Below, piece after piece: positions 1 to 8,500 of a stretch of 64,000 bases of DNA. The stretch is from Nostoc sp. UHCC 0302. GTDB taxonomy: Bacteria > Cyanobacteriota > Cyanobacteriia > Cyanobacteriales > Nostocaceae. Both the position numbers and the translations under genes were made by a program. How positions within the stretch are numbered: position 1 is the stretch's first letter; each line of letters begins with the position of its first letter. The DNA is taken from positions 310,001 through 374,000 of the forward strand of contig NZ_CP151100.1 in NCBI RefSeq assembly GCF_038096175.1, in the 5' to 3' direction. The notes beneath the pieces were generated by a model. The model did not search any database. It had not been told where the DNA came from and saw only the letters and a list, made by a program, of their open reading frames with translations.

Positions 1-266
1 TGTCTGCTCTTGATGCACAGTCAGAATCTTCAGATGCGATCGCTTATGTGAAATTCTTCACCCCTGATTCTAACTGGACTTGGTACGGGAGTGAGTTTGA
101 CGGTAAAGATTTGTTCTTTGGTTTGGTGCAAGGCCTAGATGAGGAATTGGGTTACTTCAGTTTAAGCGAACTTCAGTCGGTGCGTGGGCCAATGGGTTTG
201 CCTGTAGAGCGTGATTTGCACTTTAAACCCACACCGCTTTCACAACTTCGCAGCGGCGACGACTAA
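1..266 (+). CDS. DUF2958 family protein, 5' end cut by window edge
   Basis: The frame is open from base 3 to a TAA at 264-266, so the gene enters from the left. Residues such as VKFFTPDSNWTWY, FFGLVQG, LGYFSLSEL and VRGPMGLPVERDLHF are the conserved core of DUF2958, a protein of about 110 residues common on plasmids and conjugative elements and of unknown function. A GTG at 48 could be read as a start, but family members carry residues before this point, so it is more likely internal. No RBS is visible before it. Family membership is recognised from memory of the motif. Confidence 0.8.
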   Translation, partial: SALDAQSESSDAIAYVKFFTPDSNWTWYGSEFDGKDLFFGLVQGLDEELGYFSLSELQSVRGPMGLPVERDLHFKPTPLSQLRSGDD

Positions 267-309
267 TCAATCATAATCCTTGGTAGTTTCCGGGGATTCA
301 AACCGCATA

Positions 310-361
310 GGGAGCGCATGAATCTACCTATTGTCGGGTTTTATACCTGTTTGGCGCTCCC
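310..361. other. Inverted repeat in the leader of the P63C gene
   Basis: GGGAGCGC at 310-317 is complementary to GCGCTCCC at 354-361, with a 36-nt loop, between the DUF2958 gene and the next gene. No T-tract follows, so a simple terminator is unlikely. It may be a transcript-level structure or a repeat remnant. Confidence 0.35.
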
Positions 362-411
362 TTGCCCGCTTCATCTACCAAAATTTGCATTTAGGCGAGG
401 AAAACTGAATC

Positions 412-1206
412 ATGGCTAAGAAAAAGTCTAACTTAGAAGCTAGGCATACATTAATCAACATTGGTAATATTGTCATAGACGGCTATGAAGTCCTTCCAGA
501 GGGAAGTGGAGATTACGTTTGTGCGAAAGTTCAAGTTTCTTCCATACTTGAGATTGATCATAGACGGTTCGCGCAATTGATCCGTTTAAACCTAGCTAAA
601 ATCCTTATGCCAGAAGGGCTACAGGTTCGCGCAATTTCTACTGGTACAGCACAAATAGATGGCATTTCGCTAGAGCAGATCACAAAATTGTGGGCGCTGG
701 CGGCATCAAGAGGAAATGAAAAAGCTGCGATTTTATTAGCTGCTTGTGGTACGGAGACATTAGAGCGCAGATTTGATAGAGCATTTAACAAACAGGTAGC
801 AGAGAAGGAGCGAGATGATAAACTCACCTCTCGAATTTTGAATGCGCCACAGGCTTGGACAAGAATGTTTGAAAAGGAGTTCGAGGAGCATCTTGCACGG
901 ATTACCAAGTTGCATAAACGACACATTAAAAATGGATTTTTCTATTGGGAGTTCATATATGAATGGATGACAGCAGAAGAAAAAGCCAAGCTTGATATCG
1001 TCAATCCAGCGCTCCCTAACGGACGTAGGAAGTACAAGATACACCAAATGCTAGACGAGGAAACCAAAAAAAGACTATCCCCACACGTCACGTCAATTCT
1101 TATTCTGATGAAGTCCGCAAACACAATTGCAGAACTACGGCGATTGGTTAGCCGACAGTATGGGGTTGACCAACCAAACTTGTTCGATGGCTGGAATTTG
1201 GGATAA
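412..1206 (+). CDS. P63C domain-containing protein
   Basis: A 264-residue soluble protein with an ATG preceded by a GAGG ribosome site about 10 bases upstream. The C-terminal 110 residues (MFEKEFEEHLARITKLHK, NGFFYWEFIYEWM, LPNGRRKYKIHQMLDE, then the helix HVTSILILMKSA) match the P63C domain found in phage and plasmid proteins, often fused to antirepressor-like domains. The N-terminal half (VIDGYEVLPEGSGDYVCAK) is compatible with an antirepressor-like module, but I cannot assign it firmly. Molecular role unknown; phage antirepressor-type regulation is the usual guess for this family. Confidence 0.7.
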   Translation: MAKKKSNLEARHTLINIGNIVIDGYEVLPEGSGDYVCAKVQVSSILEIDHRRFAQLIRLNLAKILMPEGLQVRAISTGTAQIDGISLEQITKLWALAASRGNEKAAILLAACGTETLERRFDRAFNKQVAEKERDDKLTSRILNAPQAWTRMFEKEFEEHLARITKLHKRHIKNGFFYWEFIYEWMTAEEKAKLDIVNPALPNGRRKYKIHQMLDEETKKRLSPHVTSILILMKSANTIAELRRLVSRQYGVDQPNLFDGWNLG

Positions 1207-1253
1207 TCAGCAATTGGGAAATTTGAGCCAACCAAAATTAGTGCCATTCAACC

Positions 1254-1472
1254 ATGTACAAGAAATTAATGAGCCAGACTCTGCGAGCAATTTTTGTCAC
1301 TTCTGCGATTAGCGCTGTCTATTTGCAAATATTGCTATTTGCATCAACGAAGGCGGAAAATATGAGCAGAACTCAACAATATATATTGCTGCAAGGAATG
1401 TGTGGGAGCATTGTGCTTTTATTTGGGAGCAGTTTGCTAGGCGCTTCTCTTAATTCTTCTCTCCATGAATGA
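1254..1472 (+). CDS. Small membrane protein, hypothetical
   Basis: A 72-residue frame starting at ATG just after the P63C gene. It shows two hydrophobic stretches (about residues 11-30 and 46-66) and a charged linker, the pattern of a two-helix membrane protein. There is no clear Shine-Dalgarno sequence. I do not recognise a family. It may be a real small gene co-transcribed with the P63C gene, or a chance frame. Confidence 0.35.
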   Translation: MYKKLMSQTLRAIFVTSAISAVYLQILLFASTKAENMSRTQQYILLQGMCGSIVLLFGSSLLGASLNSSLHE

Positions 1473-1577
1473 GGTTTAGATTTGGGTGCAATCGCCGACC
1501 TGTACTAGTCCTAACGGCGAGGCGAACGCTCCCTAATTTCAAAGACTAATTCGCCAAATCTACACCATTCCTATAAG

Positions 1578-1922
1578 TCATAGCTCTGGGTTTTGTTTCC
1601 GCAGAGGAACCACAGAAGACTTTTTCGGTGCTTGTGGCGGACGGCATTTCTCGCAATATAGAGGACGAACCCCGAAAGTTTCTCTTTGTGTGGGTTGATC
1701 GCATTGTTTGCATACAAAATTGAATACGCGAATATGAATCTCGCGTTTATCAGAAGGATCGCGGTTCCAGTGATGAACTTGGAGGGTGTAGGCGCGGCGT
1801 TTTCCGGTCAACTCAGGTGGTTTTTCGCCAGGGCGCAAACCAGGACGACCGCACTTACTGCAACGCCAATTAGAGGATTCTTTAATAGATGTGGCTATTT
1901 GTTTCCAGTTATCTGGATACAT
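1578..1922 (-). CDS. HNH-endonuclease-like zinc-binding protein
   Basis: A 114-residue protein. The N-terminus ([21 protein letters not shown]) and the CxxC pair at about residues 21-24, followed by [10 protein letters not shown], match a cyanobacterial family of small HNH nucleases. Its HH supplies the first part of the HNH motif. The second half differs from a normal HNH: instead of a clear asparagine and histidine region it has CKQC and CEKC pairs, so it may bind two zinc ions and have lost or altered nuclease activity. It stands alone, with about 60 bases to the next minus-strand stop. Confidence 0.6.
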   Translation of the reverse strand: MYPDNWKQIATSIKESSNWRCSKCGRPGLRPGEKPPELTGKRRAYTLQVHHWNRDPSDKREIHIRVFNFVCKQCDQPTQRETFGVRPLYCEKCRPPQAPKKSSVVPLRKQNPEL

Positions 1923-1982
1923 ACCCTTACTAATAAAATGTGACTAATCTCAAAATTAGCACACAGCACAAACGACAATTAA

Positions 1983-2309
1983 TTACTTGGGACGTTTAGG
2001 CTTACTCTTATTGCGTTCATATTCAGCAATAATCTCCTTAGTCTGCTGAGGAAAAATCACAGTAGATTTATTGAATCGCAGCAAATGACATCCCCCTGAA
2101 TAACTTTTGCAAACGATAGTAGTAGGCCAGTTAATTCCTCCTATTAGTCCAAGAGCACCAAAGCTAAAAATGCCACAGAAGAAAAAGAAAACACCAGAGC
2201 GACCTGAGCCGACCCAACCACCAATCCAGAAAAGAAATTCTTTGCATTGTTCAAAACGCTTGTGACGAAGCTTTTGGCGTTCTATTTGTGCTTCATTCCA
2301 AGCTTGCAA
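1983..2309 (-). CDS. C-terminal membrane half of an apparently split gene
   Basis: A 108-residue frame that begins only at a TTG. It carries about two hydrophobic segments (FLFWIGGWVG and SGVFFFFCGIFSFGALGLIGG) and a basic tail KSKPKRPK. The same frame is open upstream to about 2573 without a good start codon and reads as coherent charged, helical sequence (for example SPFFDEISRITSRIKERYDYH and RTIDIQVEKTSDAKATRLAAH). This suggests the true gene starts further upstream in the adjacent 261-residue frame, with one base lost in a C5 run at 2469-2473. See the finding on the frameshift. Confidence 0.5.
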   Translation of the reverse strand: MQAWNEAQIERQKLRHKRFEQCKEFLFWIGGWVGSGRSGVFFFFCGIFSFGALGLIGGINWPTTIVCKSYSGGCHLLRFNKSTVIFPQQTKEIIAEYERNKSKPKRPK

Positions 2310-2407
2310 TTTTTCCAGCTTATGGGCAGCAAGTCTAGTGGCTTTAGCATCAGAAGTTTTTTCTACTTGGATATCAATGGTGCGCTCTTTGGCTGCAATT
2401 TCTTGTT

Positions 2408-3193
2408 TCAGATGGTAGTCGTATCGTTCTTTGATTCTGGAAGTAATTCGGCTGATTTCATCAAAGAAGGGGGAAACAGATTCTTGTGAGTTCGTGCTTC
2501 CAGCATCGCTTCTAGAGGAGACTTTTTTCCAGACAGTTCCGCCAGAATTGTCTCTTCCAACTCCACGTAGAAATCACGAATCTCATCTTGACTCTGGGAT
2601 AGCTTATCAGCAACCTTTTGAAGATACATCTGGTTGATAAAACCCGGAGCCTTACTAGCTAGATTATCTGTAATCTTGTCAACTAAATAAGCCAGTCCAG
2701 CTTCACTAGCCGTAGTAGTATTGCTGATAGTACTTTTTAAGTCTATAGGTTCACCTTGATTTTTTATTAAAGCTTCAACACGCTCGCACTCAAAAGGGGT
2801 ATAGTCATCTTTTTCAGAAAGTCCACAAGCTTCAATGATTTGAAGCATTTGGGATAATGAAATCTTAGCGTTAAGCCATTCACTAGCCATTGATTTGAGT
2901 TCAATGATACTCGTGCTTTTAGATTCTGGCTCCAATAGATTAGCGGCTTTCTTTGGCTTGATTGAAGGCTTTGATTGTGTTGAAGAGGATGATTGAGAAT
3001 GTTTCTGCGACTGAAACGTTTTTACAGCTGGCTCAAAAGAGTTCTTAATCTCGTCGTGACTGTACTCGTATTGATCTATGGGTAAGCCACAACTTATTAG
3101 GATAGAATCTACATCTTCAGTTGACAAACCGTATTCAGTTTTAAGGGATTCTCTATTATGGGGTGCGTTATCGAGAGCTTGATTGTTATCCAT
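2408..3193 (-). CDS. Hypothetical protein downstream of the partition genes (probable N-terminal part of a split gene)
   Basis: A 261-residue acidic, Ser/Gln-rich protein with an ATG preceded by AAGGTAG. It has a low-complexity Ser/Lys linker around residues 65-90 and helical segments such as LAYLVDKITDNLASK and YVELEETILAEL. No family recognised. It follows the parR-like gene by about 20 bases on the same strand, so it is probably part of the parMR operon. Its last 20 or so residues look out of frame; adding one C to the C5 run at 2469-2473 joins it to the membrane-spanning frame downstream and gives a protein of about 403 residues. Confidence 0.55.
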   Translation of the reverse strand: MDNNQALDNAPHNRESLKTEYGLSTEDVDSILISCGLPIDQYEYSHDEIKNSFEPAVKTFQSQKHSQSSSSTQSKPSIKPKKAANLLEPESKSTSIIELKSMASEWLNAKISLSQMLQIIEACGLSEKDDYTPFECERVEALIKNQGEPIDLKSTISNTTTASEAGLAYLVDKITDNLASKAPGFINQMYLQKVADKLSQSQDEIRDFYVELEETILAELSGKKSPLEAMLEARTHKNLFPPSLMKSAELLPESKNDTTTI

Positions 3194-3213
3194 TTGTCTA
3201 CCTTGAGGTATTT

Positions 3214-3732
3214 TTAGCTAAACATTTCTTGCAAAGAGTCGTCATCTTGGTGATGAATGAAGTCAACAGGTGTGAACTCGGTTCTAGTTTCTGAAGAAGA
3301 GGTTGAACATGGCTCAGTTTGCTCTGCTTGCTCAAGCATCTTTTGCTTCGCGTTGGTAATAGTCACAGCAACTTCTGGTGTAAGTCTTTCAATGTTTGTT
3401 TTTTGCCGTGGCATTAGTGAGTAGTTACTTAAAAACTGCTCGCTTTCTATTGCTTGCTCCCCTTCATCTAAAAGCCCAAAATTCTCCGCTAAATAATTTA
3501 TATGCATTCTCAGCTTATAGATGGCGGCTCTGGCGTGCTGCTTGAGTTGGTCGTCGGAGTATTCCCCTTTCTCTTTCAGGGCAAAAGGAAGCCAGTAAGC
3601 TCTAGTTGCTCCAATAACCTTTTCCTTCTCTGTAATTGCCGCGTCTTTAGAACGTAAAAAATTAGTAAGAATTCCATCTAAACTCTCTACATCAATATCT
3701 GTACGAAAACGATAGGGTACACGTTTAGACAT
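3214..3732 (-). CDS. ParR-like partition adaptor (positional assignment)
   Basis: A 172-residue protein whose ATG overlaps the end of the ParM-like gene by 8 bases, the usual arrangement of parM-parR pairs. The N-terminal 100 residues are basic and helical (VPYRFRTDIDV, GATRAYWLPFALKEKG, ARAAIYKLRMHINYL), as expected for a DNA-binding part. The C-terminus is acidic and disordered (DFIHHQDDDSLQEMFS), like the actin-contacting tail of ParR proteins. No direct ParR signature is recognisable, so the role rests on position, overlap and the phased repeats upstream of the operon. It probably represses its own promoter by binding those repeats. Confidence 0.55.
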   Translation of the reverse strand: MSKRVPYRFRTDIDVESLDGILTNFLRSKDAAITEKEKVIGATRAYWLPFALKEKGEYSDDQLKQHARAAIYKLRMHINYLAENFGLLDEGEQAIESEQFLSNYSLMPRQKTNIERLTPEVAVTITNAKQKMLEQAEQTEPCSTSSSETRTEFTPVDFIHHQDDDSLQEMFS

Positions 3733-4855
3733 GAGTTAAACCACCCTTTAAAGTTGTAGGGTTATTTTTCGGCTTGGCTCCATAAAGGTAAAAAAATAAT
3801 CCATACACATCTGTGAGGCGGTAATCAAGAGACTTGGTTGAAATTTGGTTAGAAAAGCTATTGAATATTTGCTTCTCTAAATGTTCGCACCAATTGACTC
3901 TTGAGAACGAAAACAAGCTATTTAACTCAGAGCGGAAAAAATTTGCAGTTCCGCCAGCAGTAATAACCTCGTCAGCAGAGCGGGTGACATGAAGTTTGAG
4001 CCATTGTGAAAGCATCATCCAGTACTCTTCTTTGGCGTTAGAGATTGCTTTGCGAATAGTTGATATTTCATGACTTTTGTAAGCTGAGTCTAATGATACT
4101 ACCAATGGCTCTAAAGCTTTACTGGAGATATTCTTACCAGCTTTACACATCGCTGTAACCAGTTGATGTTGGTCTAGCCCAGAAGTTTGGCTTTTAACCC
4201 TATCAACCATCTTGGCAAACCCTAACGATTCGGTACGTCCAACTGACATCTCCCCACGTTCTACTAACAATATAGATATATCCCGATAACCCAGCATCAC
4301 TACTGCTACTGTTTGGTCTTTCAAGCTCGAACCTGGGGTACGTCCTCTACTTAAGACTCCTCCACCTTCAGGTAAACAAATAAACGATTCTACTAAAAAA
4401 GACTTAGGCTGACCCCGAAATTTGTAATCAGCAAGCGCTTGTGTAACTAATGTACTAAATAAAGCTCTATCCTGATATTCCCCCCAAGGTAGTAGAATCC
4501 CCAACTTGATTGACGAGCCATTTGCTAGCTCATGTTTATCAGCGATCGCACCTACCATTGCTAATACCTTCGGAAGCGCTAGCTCAAACTTACGCTTCTG
4601 TAGTTGCAAATCAGCATAAAATCTTTTCCTGGCCAAGAAACCTACTGCCAGATGCTGTCCTTTGTATTCAATCCAAGCGTTATTTTCAGGTGAAGAGTTC
4701 CCAATCTTGGTTTGCTCATAAGCTTCCAGACTGTGAAGTGGCACGGCAGCTACTTCTGGCTCCATTAAAATCAATTCAGGTTTGAAAGTATTTAAAGTAT
4801 AAAATCCTTTGAGGCCAGAGCCTCCCGGATCTACTCCTAAAGTCAAATCTGCCAT
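3725..4855 (-). CDS. ParM/StbA-like plasmid-segregating actin ATPase
   Basis: A 376-residue actin-fold ATPase. The phosphate-1 motif GVDPGGSGLKGF lies at the very N-terminus, a phosphate-2-like VAVVMLGYRDIS near the middle, and an adenosine motif VITAGGTANFF toward the C-terminus. This order and length fit ParM, which polymerises between plasmid copies held through ParR on parC. A TTG at 4858 is possible, but ATG at 4855 with AAGGAAA upstream is better. It is the first gene of the operon; its leader contains eight 11-bp-phased repeats. Archaeal or phage actin homologues are the alternative, but the neighbourhood favours partition. Confidence 0.8.
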   Translation of the reverse strand: MADLTLGVDPGGSGLKGFYTLNTFKPELILMEPEVAAVPLHSLEAYEQTKIGNSSPENNAWIEYKGQHLAVGFLARKRFYADLQLQKRKFELALPKVLAMVGAIADKHELANGSSIKLGILLPWGEYQDRALFSTLVTQALADYKFRGQPKSFLVESFICLPEGGGVLSRGRTPGSSLKDQTVAVVMLGYRDISILLVERGEMSVGRTESLGFAKMVDRVKSQTSGLDQHQLVTAMCKAGKNISSKALEPLVVSLDSAYKSHEISTIRKAISNAKEEYWMMLSQWLKLHVTRSADEVITAGGTANFFRSELNSLFSFSRVNWCEHLEKQIFNSFSNQISTKSLDYRLTDVYGLFFYLYGAKPKNNPTTLKGGLTHV

Positions 4856-4873
4856 CAACTTAATTTTCCTTGT

Positions 4874-5124
4874 GCGTCAAATACTCGTCAATTTTGCGTC
4901 AGTTTGATACTGCGTCAATCATGCGTCAAACGCTCGTCAATCTGAAGTCAAATACTCGTCAATCATCATTATTATATGACAAAAAACAGCTAATTATTCT
5001 CAACTTATTACTCCTATTGAGAATCCGTCAATAATGCGTCACATTTGCGGCTAAACTACGTCAATGTCGAGTCAATTCTACGTCATTTACTCGGCACTTC
5101 TGCGTCAACTATGCGTCAAACTGG
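4874..5124. repeat. parC-like centromere: CGTCAA repeats in 11-bp phase, two groups
   Basis: CGTCA(A) cores start at 4875, 4886, 4897, 4913, 4924, 4935, 4946 (AGTCAA) and 4957, and again at 5026, 5037, 5048 (degenerate), 5059, 5070 (AGTCAA), 5081, 5092 (degenerate), 5103 and 5114. Spacing is 11 bp with one 16-bp step in the first group. The groups flank about 65 bp of AT-rich DNA with a minus-strand -10 box. Plasmid R1 parC is known to be built this way, with two groups of 11-bp iterons flanking the par promoter. The likely role is ParR binding and autoregulation. Confidence 0.8.
4971..5003 (-). promoter_or_regulatory. Candidate promoter of the parMR operon
   Basis: On the minus strand TATAAT lies at 4976-4971 and TTGAGA at 5003-4998. 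The 21-bp spacer is longer than ideal, so the -35 is uncertain. It lies between the two groups of phased repeats, so the adaptor protein could repress it. Confidence 0.45.
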
Positions 5125-5180
5125 GATATTCAACGATTAATCTACAACCACAAATAAATAGCATTTTCTGACGCACAGTA

Positions 5181-5194
5181 CGCCAAATTTGGCG
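5181..5194. promoter_or_regulatory. 14-bp perfect palindrome between parM and traI
   Basis: CGCCAAATTTGGCG is a perfect palindrome in the spacer that separates the divergent partition and relaxase genes. It could be an operator, or part of the transfer origin expected near a MobF relaxase gene. No nic site can be named from sequence alone. Confidence 0.4.
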
Positions 5195-5387
5195 GAAAGT
5201 TTGAGGCGATAATTTGCTATATTTAAAAGCAATATAAGTGGTGAATAAAAAAATTGTTGCAGTCAAAGTCTCACCAAAAATTTTTAACTCGACATCAAGC
5301 TTGTTTTAGTTTGATGTCGGTGATGAACAATGACTTTAATAACTTTAATAATTGTTGTATTAAGTTATGTAAAGGGGAAGAGGGAAT

Positions 5388-5550
5388 AGGGAACAGGGAA
5401 CAGAAAAGAGAGAATGAGCAAGGAAGTGAACAGCTTGGTTTTAAGAGTTTCCTATTGCCTGTTGCCCGCGATGCACTGAGCAGTTCGACAAGCTCACTGT
5501 ACCACTTGCCGTTGGCGCAGCCTCTCGTAGAGAAGTGTTCCCTGTTCCCT
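5388..5550. repeat. MITE-like repeat upstream of traI
   Basis: AGGGAACAGGGAACA at 5388-5402 is the exact inverted complement of TGTTCCCTGTTCCCT at 5536-5550. The 163-bp unit between contains common Nostoc spacer repeats (GAGCAGTTCGACAAGCTCAC). It ends 15 bases before the traI start codon, just upstream of the ribosome site GAGGTGAG. Related GGGAGCAG-type arms occur inside the VirB9-like gene at about 17.6 kb. Confidence 0.55.
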
Positions 5551-5565
5551 TCTTTGAGGTGAGCG

Positions 5566-8500
5566 ATGCTAACAGCGGCTAACGTCTCCTCAGAGATGGC
5601 GGTGAACTACTTCGTCAAAAATTACTATCATCAAGGGAAGTCGCGGTGGAGTGGTCAAGGGGCTGAAAAATTTGGTTTGTCGGGAGAGCTCGATAACGAA
5701 GATGCTTTTAAAAATGTCATCGAAGGGCGATCGCCTGATGGTAGTGAGCAGTTAAATGCCAGAACAGTCAAAGGAAAAGAACGCAGGGCAGCGTTAGACT
5801 GTACGTTTTCTGCACCTAAGAGCGTGAGCTTGATGGCGTTGGTGGGTGGGGATGCTCGTTTAATCAATGCTCACCATCAGGCATTGAAACAAGTGCTGCA
5901 ACTGATAGAGCAGCGTTACGCCTATACCAGAGTGACAGATGATAACGGCAGATATAGAGTCAAGACTGGTAATTTGGTCGTCGCCCAATTTGACCACATC
6001 GAAAGTCGGGAATTAGATCCACATCTGCACACACACTGTTTGTTGATGAATATGACTCAAACCCCAGACGGTAGGTGGTTGAGTTTGGGCAACAATGAGA
6101 TATTCGCTAATAAGAAATTCTTGGGAATGGCATATCAAAGCTATCTGGCGCGTGAGGTACAGAAGCTGGGGTATGAGATAGAAAAGCGTAAACACGGGCA
6201 ATTTGAGATTAAAGGGTTTAAGGAACAGGATTTAGAAACCTTTTCTAAGCGACGACAGCAAATCATCGCCAAAGCTGGCGCTAATTCCACTTGGGAAGAA
6301 CGTGAGAAAATCTGGGATCAAACCAGACAGCGCAAGGAAAAGTTACCAGAGTCAGAGTTAAAAGCTTACTGGGTTGAAGAAGCGGCGGCTTTGGGAATTA
6401 CCTTTATCAAGCCGGGAGAAGCCACCCAGGATATACCAGTCAATAACAAAAGTTTGGTCGATGCCCTAGAAGATGCCATCGCTCATTGTAGTGAGAGGAA
6501 TGTAACGTTTAATCTTGAGGATTTAGAAAAATTCATCCTAGAGGAACGTTTAGCTTCTTCGGTGACGGCGATTGAGCCACTGATTAGAGAGCATCAAGAA
6601 TTGATTGCTTTACCAGGATTAGAGAGGCAATACACTACATGGGATGCGGTAAAACGAGAACTAGCAACGATTGAGTTGATGCAGCGAGGACAGGGGAACG
6701 TTAACCCAATGTTGCATCCAGAGATAGCTGAAAGCCAATTAGAGAAAACCTCGCTCAACACCGGACAGCGCCAAGCGGTGCAACTAGCTACAACCACACA
6801 AGACCAATTCATCGCATGGCAGGGGGTAGCTGGTGCTGGAAAGACTTTCGCACTGTCTCAATTGAAAACATTAGCCACTGATGCCGGATACACAATTAAA
6901 GGTTTTGCTCCCAGTTCAGCGGCCGCCAAGGTGTTAAGTCAAGAGTTAGAGGTTCAGTCGGAAACTGTTGCTAGGCTTTTGGTAACAGAACCACCACCCC
7001 TAATAGAACCGAATCAAGTTTGGATTGTGGACGAAGCTGGTTTGTTAAGTGCTAAAGATGCTTATGCGCTGCTACAACGAGCTACTCAGGAACAAGCCAG
7101 GGTGATTTTTGTGGGTGATACTCGGCAGTTATCGGCAGTGGAAGCAGGCAACCCCTTTAAATCTTTACAACAGGCGGGGATTGAGACTGCATATATGAAC
7201 GAGTCTTTAAGACAAAAAGACCCAGAACTGAAACTTGCAGTAGATTTGATTGCCGATGGCAGGATAAAAGCGGGCTTTGAGCGTCTGTTGGCAAACGGCT
7301 CTATCAAAACTGTAGATGCAGAATCCAAAACAGAAGCGATCGCCAGTGATTATATGGCGGCGAAACCGGAGCAAAGGGAGCGAACTTTAGTATTAGCTGG
7401 CACGAATGTAGAAAGATTAGCACTCACTCAAGCCATTCGCTCTCATCTCAAAGATGAGGGAACTTTAGGAGAAACTGCAACCATCACCCAATTACAAACC
7501 AAGAATCTAACACTCGTACAGATGCGGTTTGCCCATAACTTTGAAATTGGGGATGTAGTCATGCCGACACGAAACTACAAGCGTCGGGAGCTAGAGAAGG
7601 GCAAACTGTATGAAGTGGTAGGTCAAACTACTGACTCTTTAACTCTCAAAAGTGATGATGGCAAGCATTTAGAAGTCGATACAGCATTTGACAAAGCCGT
7701 ATACCAAAGACAAGAGATTGAAATTGCGGTGGGCGATCATCTGCAATGGAAGAAAAACGATCGCCAACTAGAAAGGCGTAATGGGCAAGGATTTGTAGTT
7801 GCGGCGATCGCTGGTGGTCAAGCCGAGATTAAATATCTTGATAGTGACCGTACCGAATCCATCAGTTTATCCCAAGCACAAAACCTAGACTATGCGCTTG
7901 TCAGTACGACATACAGTAGTCAGGGTAAGACTGCGGATCGTGTGTTGATTTCGGCAGACCATACCATTGGGCAAGAGAGCTTTTACGTTGCTGCCAGTCG
8001 AGCCAGGCATGAACTAAAGATTTACACCGAAGATCCAACGCGCTTGGTGGAGTTAGCGCAAGAGTCGAAAGCCAAAGAAAATGCTTTAGAATTGCTACGA
8101 AAACAAGCTCAGAACTCAACACGGCAGGGACAAGAACAGCAACAGCAGCCGATAACTATAAGTATAAGTGCTGAACTAGACTCGCCAGAAATCAAACAAC
8201 AGACAGTGGTCACTTCCCCAGTACTAAAAACTCAAGTAGTAGTTAATCCACCAGTACTAAAAACTCCCTCTTCAATATCACAGCCAGTTAAAAAACCAGT
8301 TTCAAAGAAGGAAGTATCAACACAGGTATCGGTAGCCAAGCCAGTATTAAAGAAAGTAAAACCAGCCGATGAGACTGCTGCCAATTTTGAAAAGCCAGTA
8401 CTCAAACCTTCTATAGCAACAGAAGCATTCTGGATACCCCAAAAAACTGAAGCAATACCCAATTTTATTGAACCAAAGCACTGGCAAGAGCTTGAAAACA

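Noticed and set aside
267-411. tRNA-like 3' segment on the minus strand (GGTTTGAATCCCCGG)
   Set aside because: The matching acceptor stem, D arm and anticodon arm are absent; it is only a chance T-arm look-alike.
4874-5124. Replication iterons
   Set aside because: The repeats adjoin parM rather than the rep gene and flank its promoter, so a partition centromere fits better.
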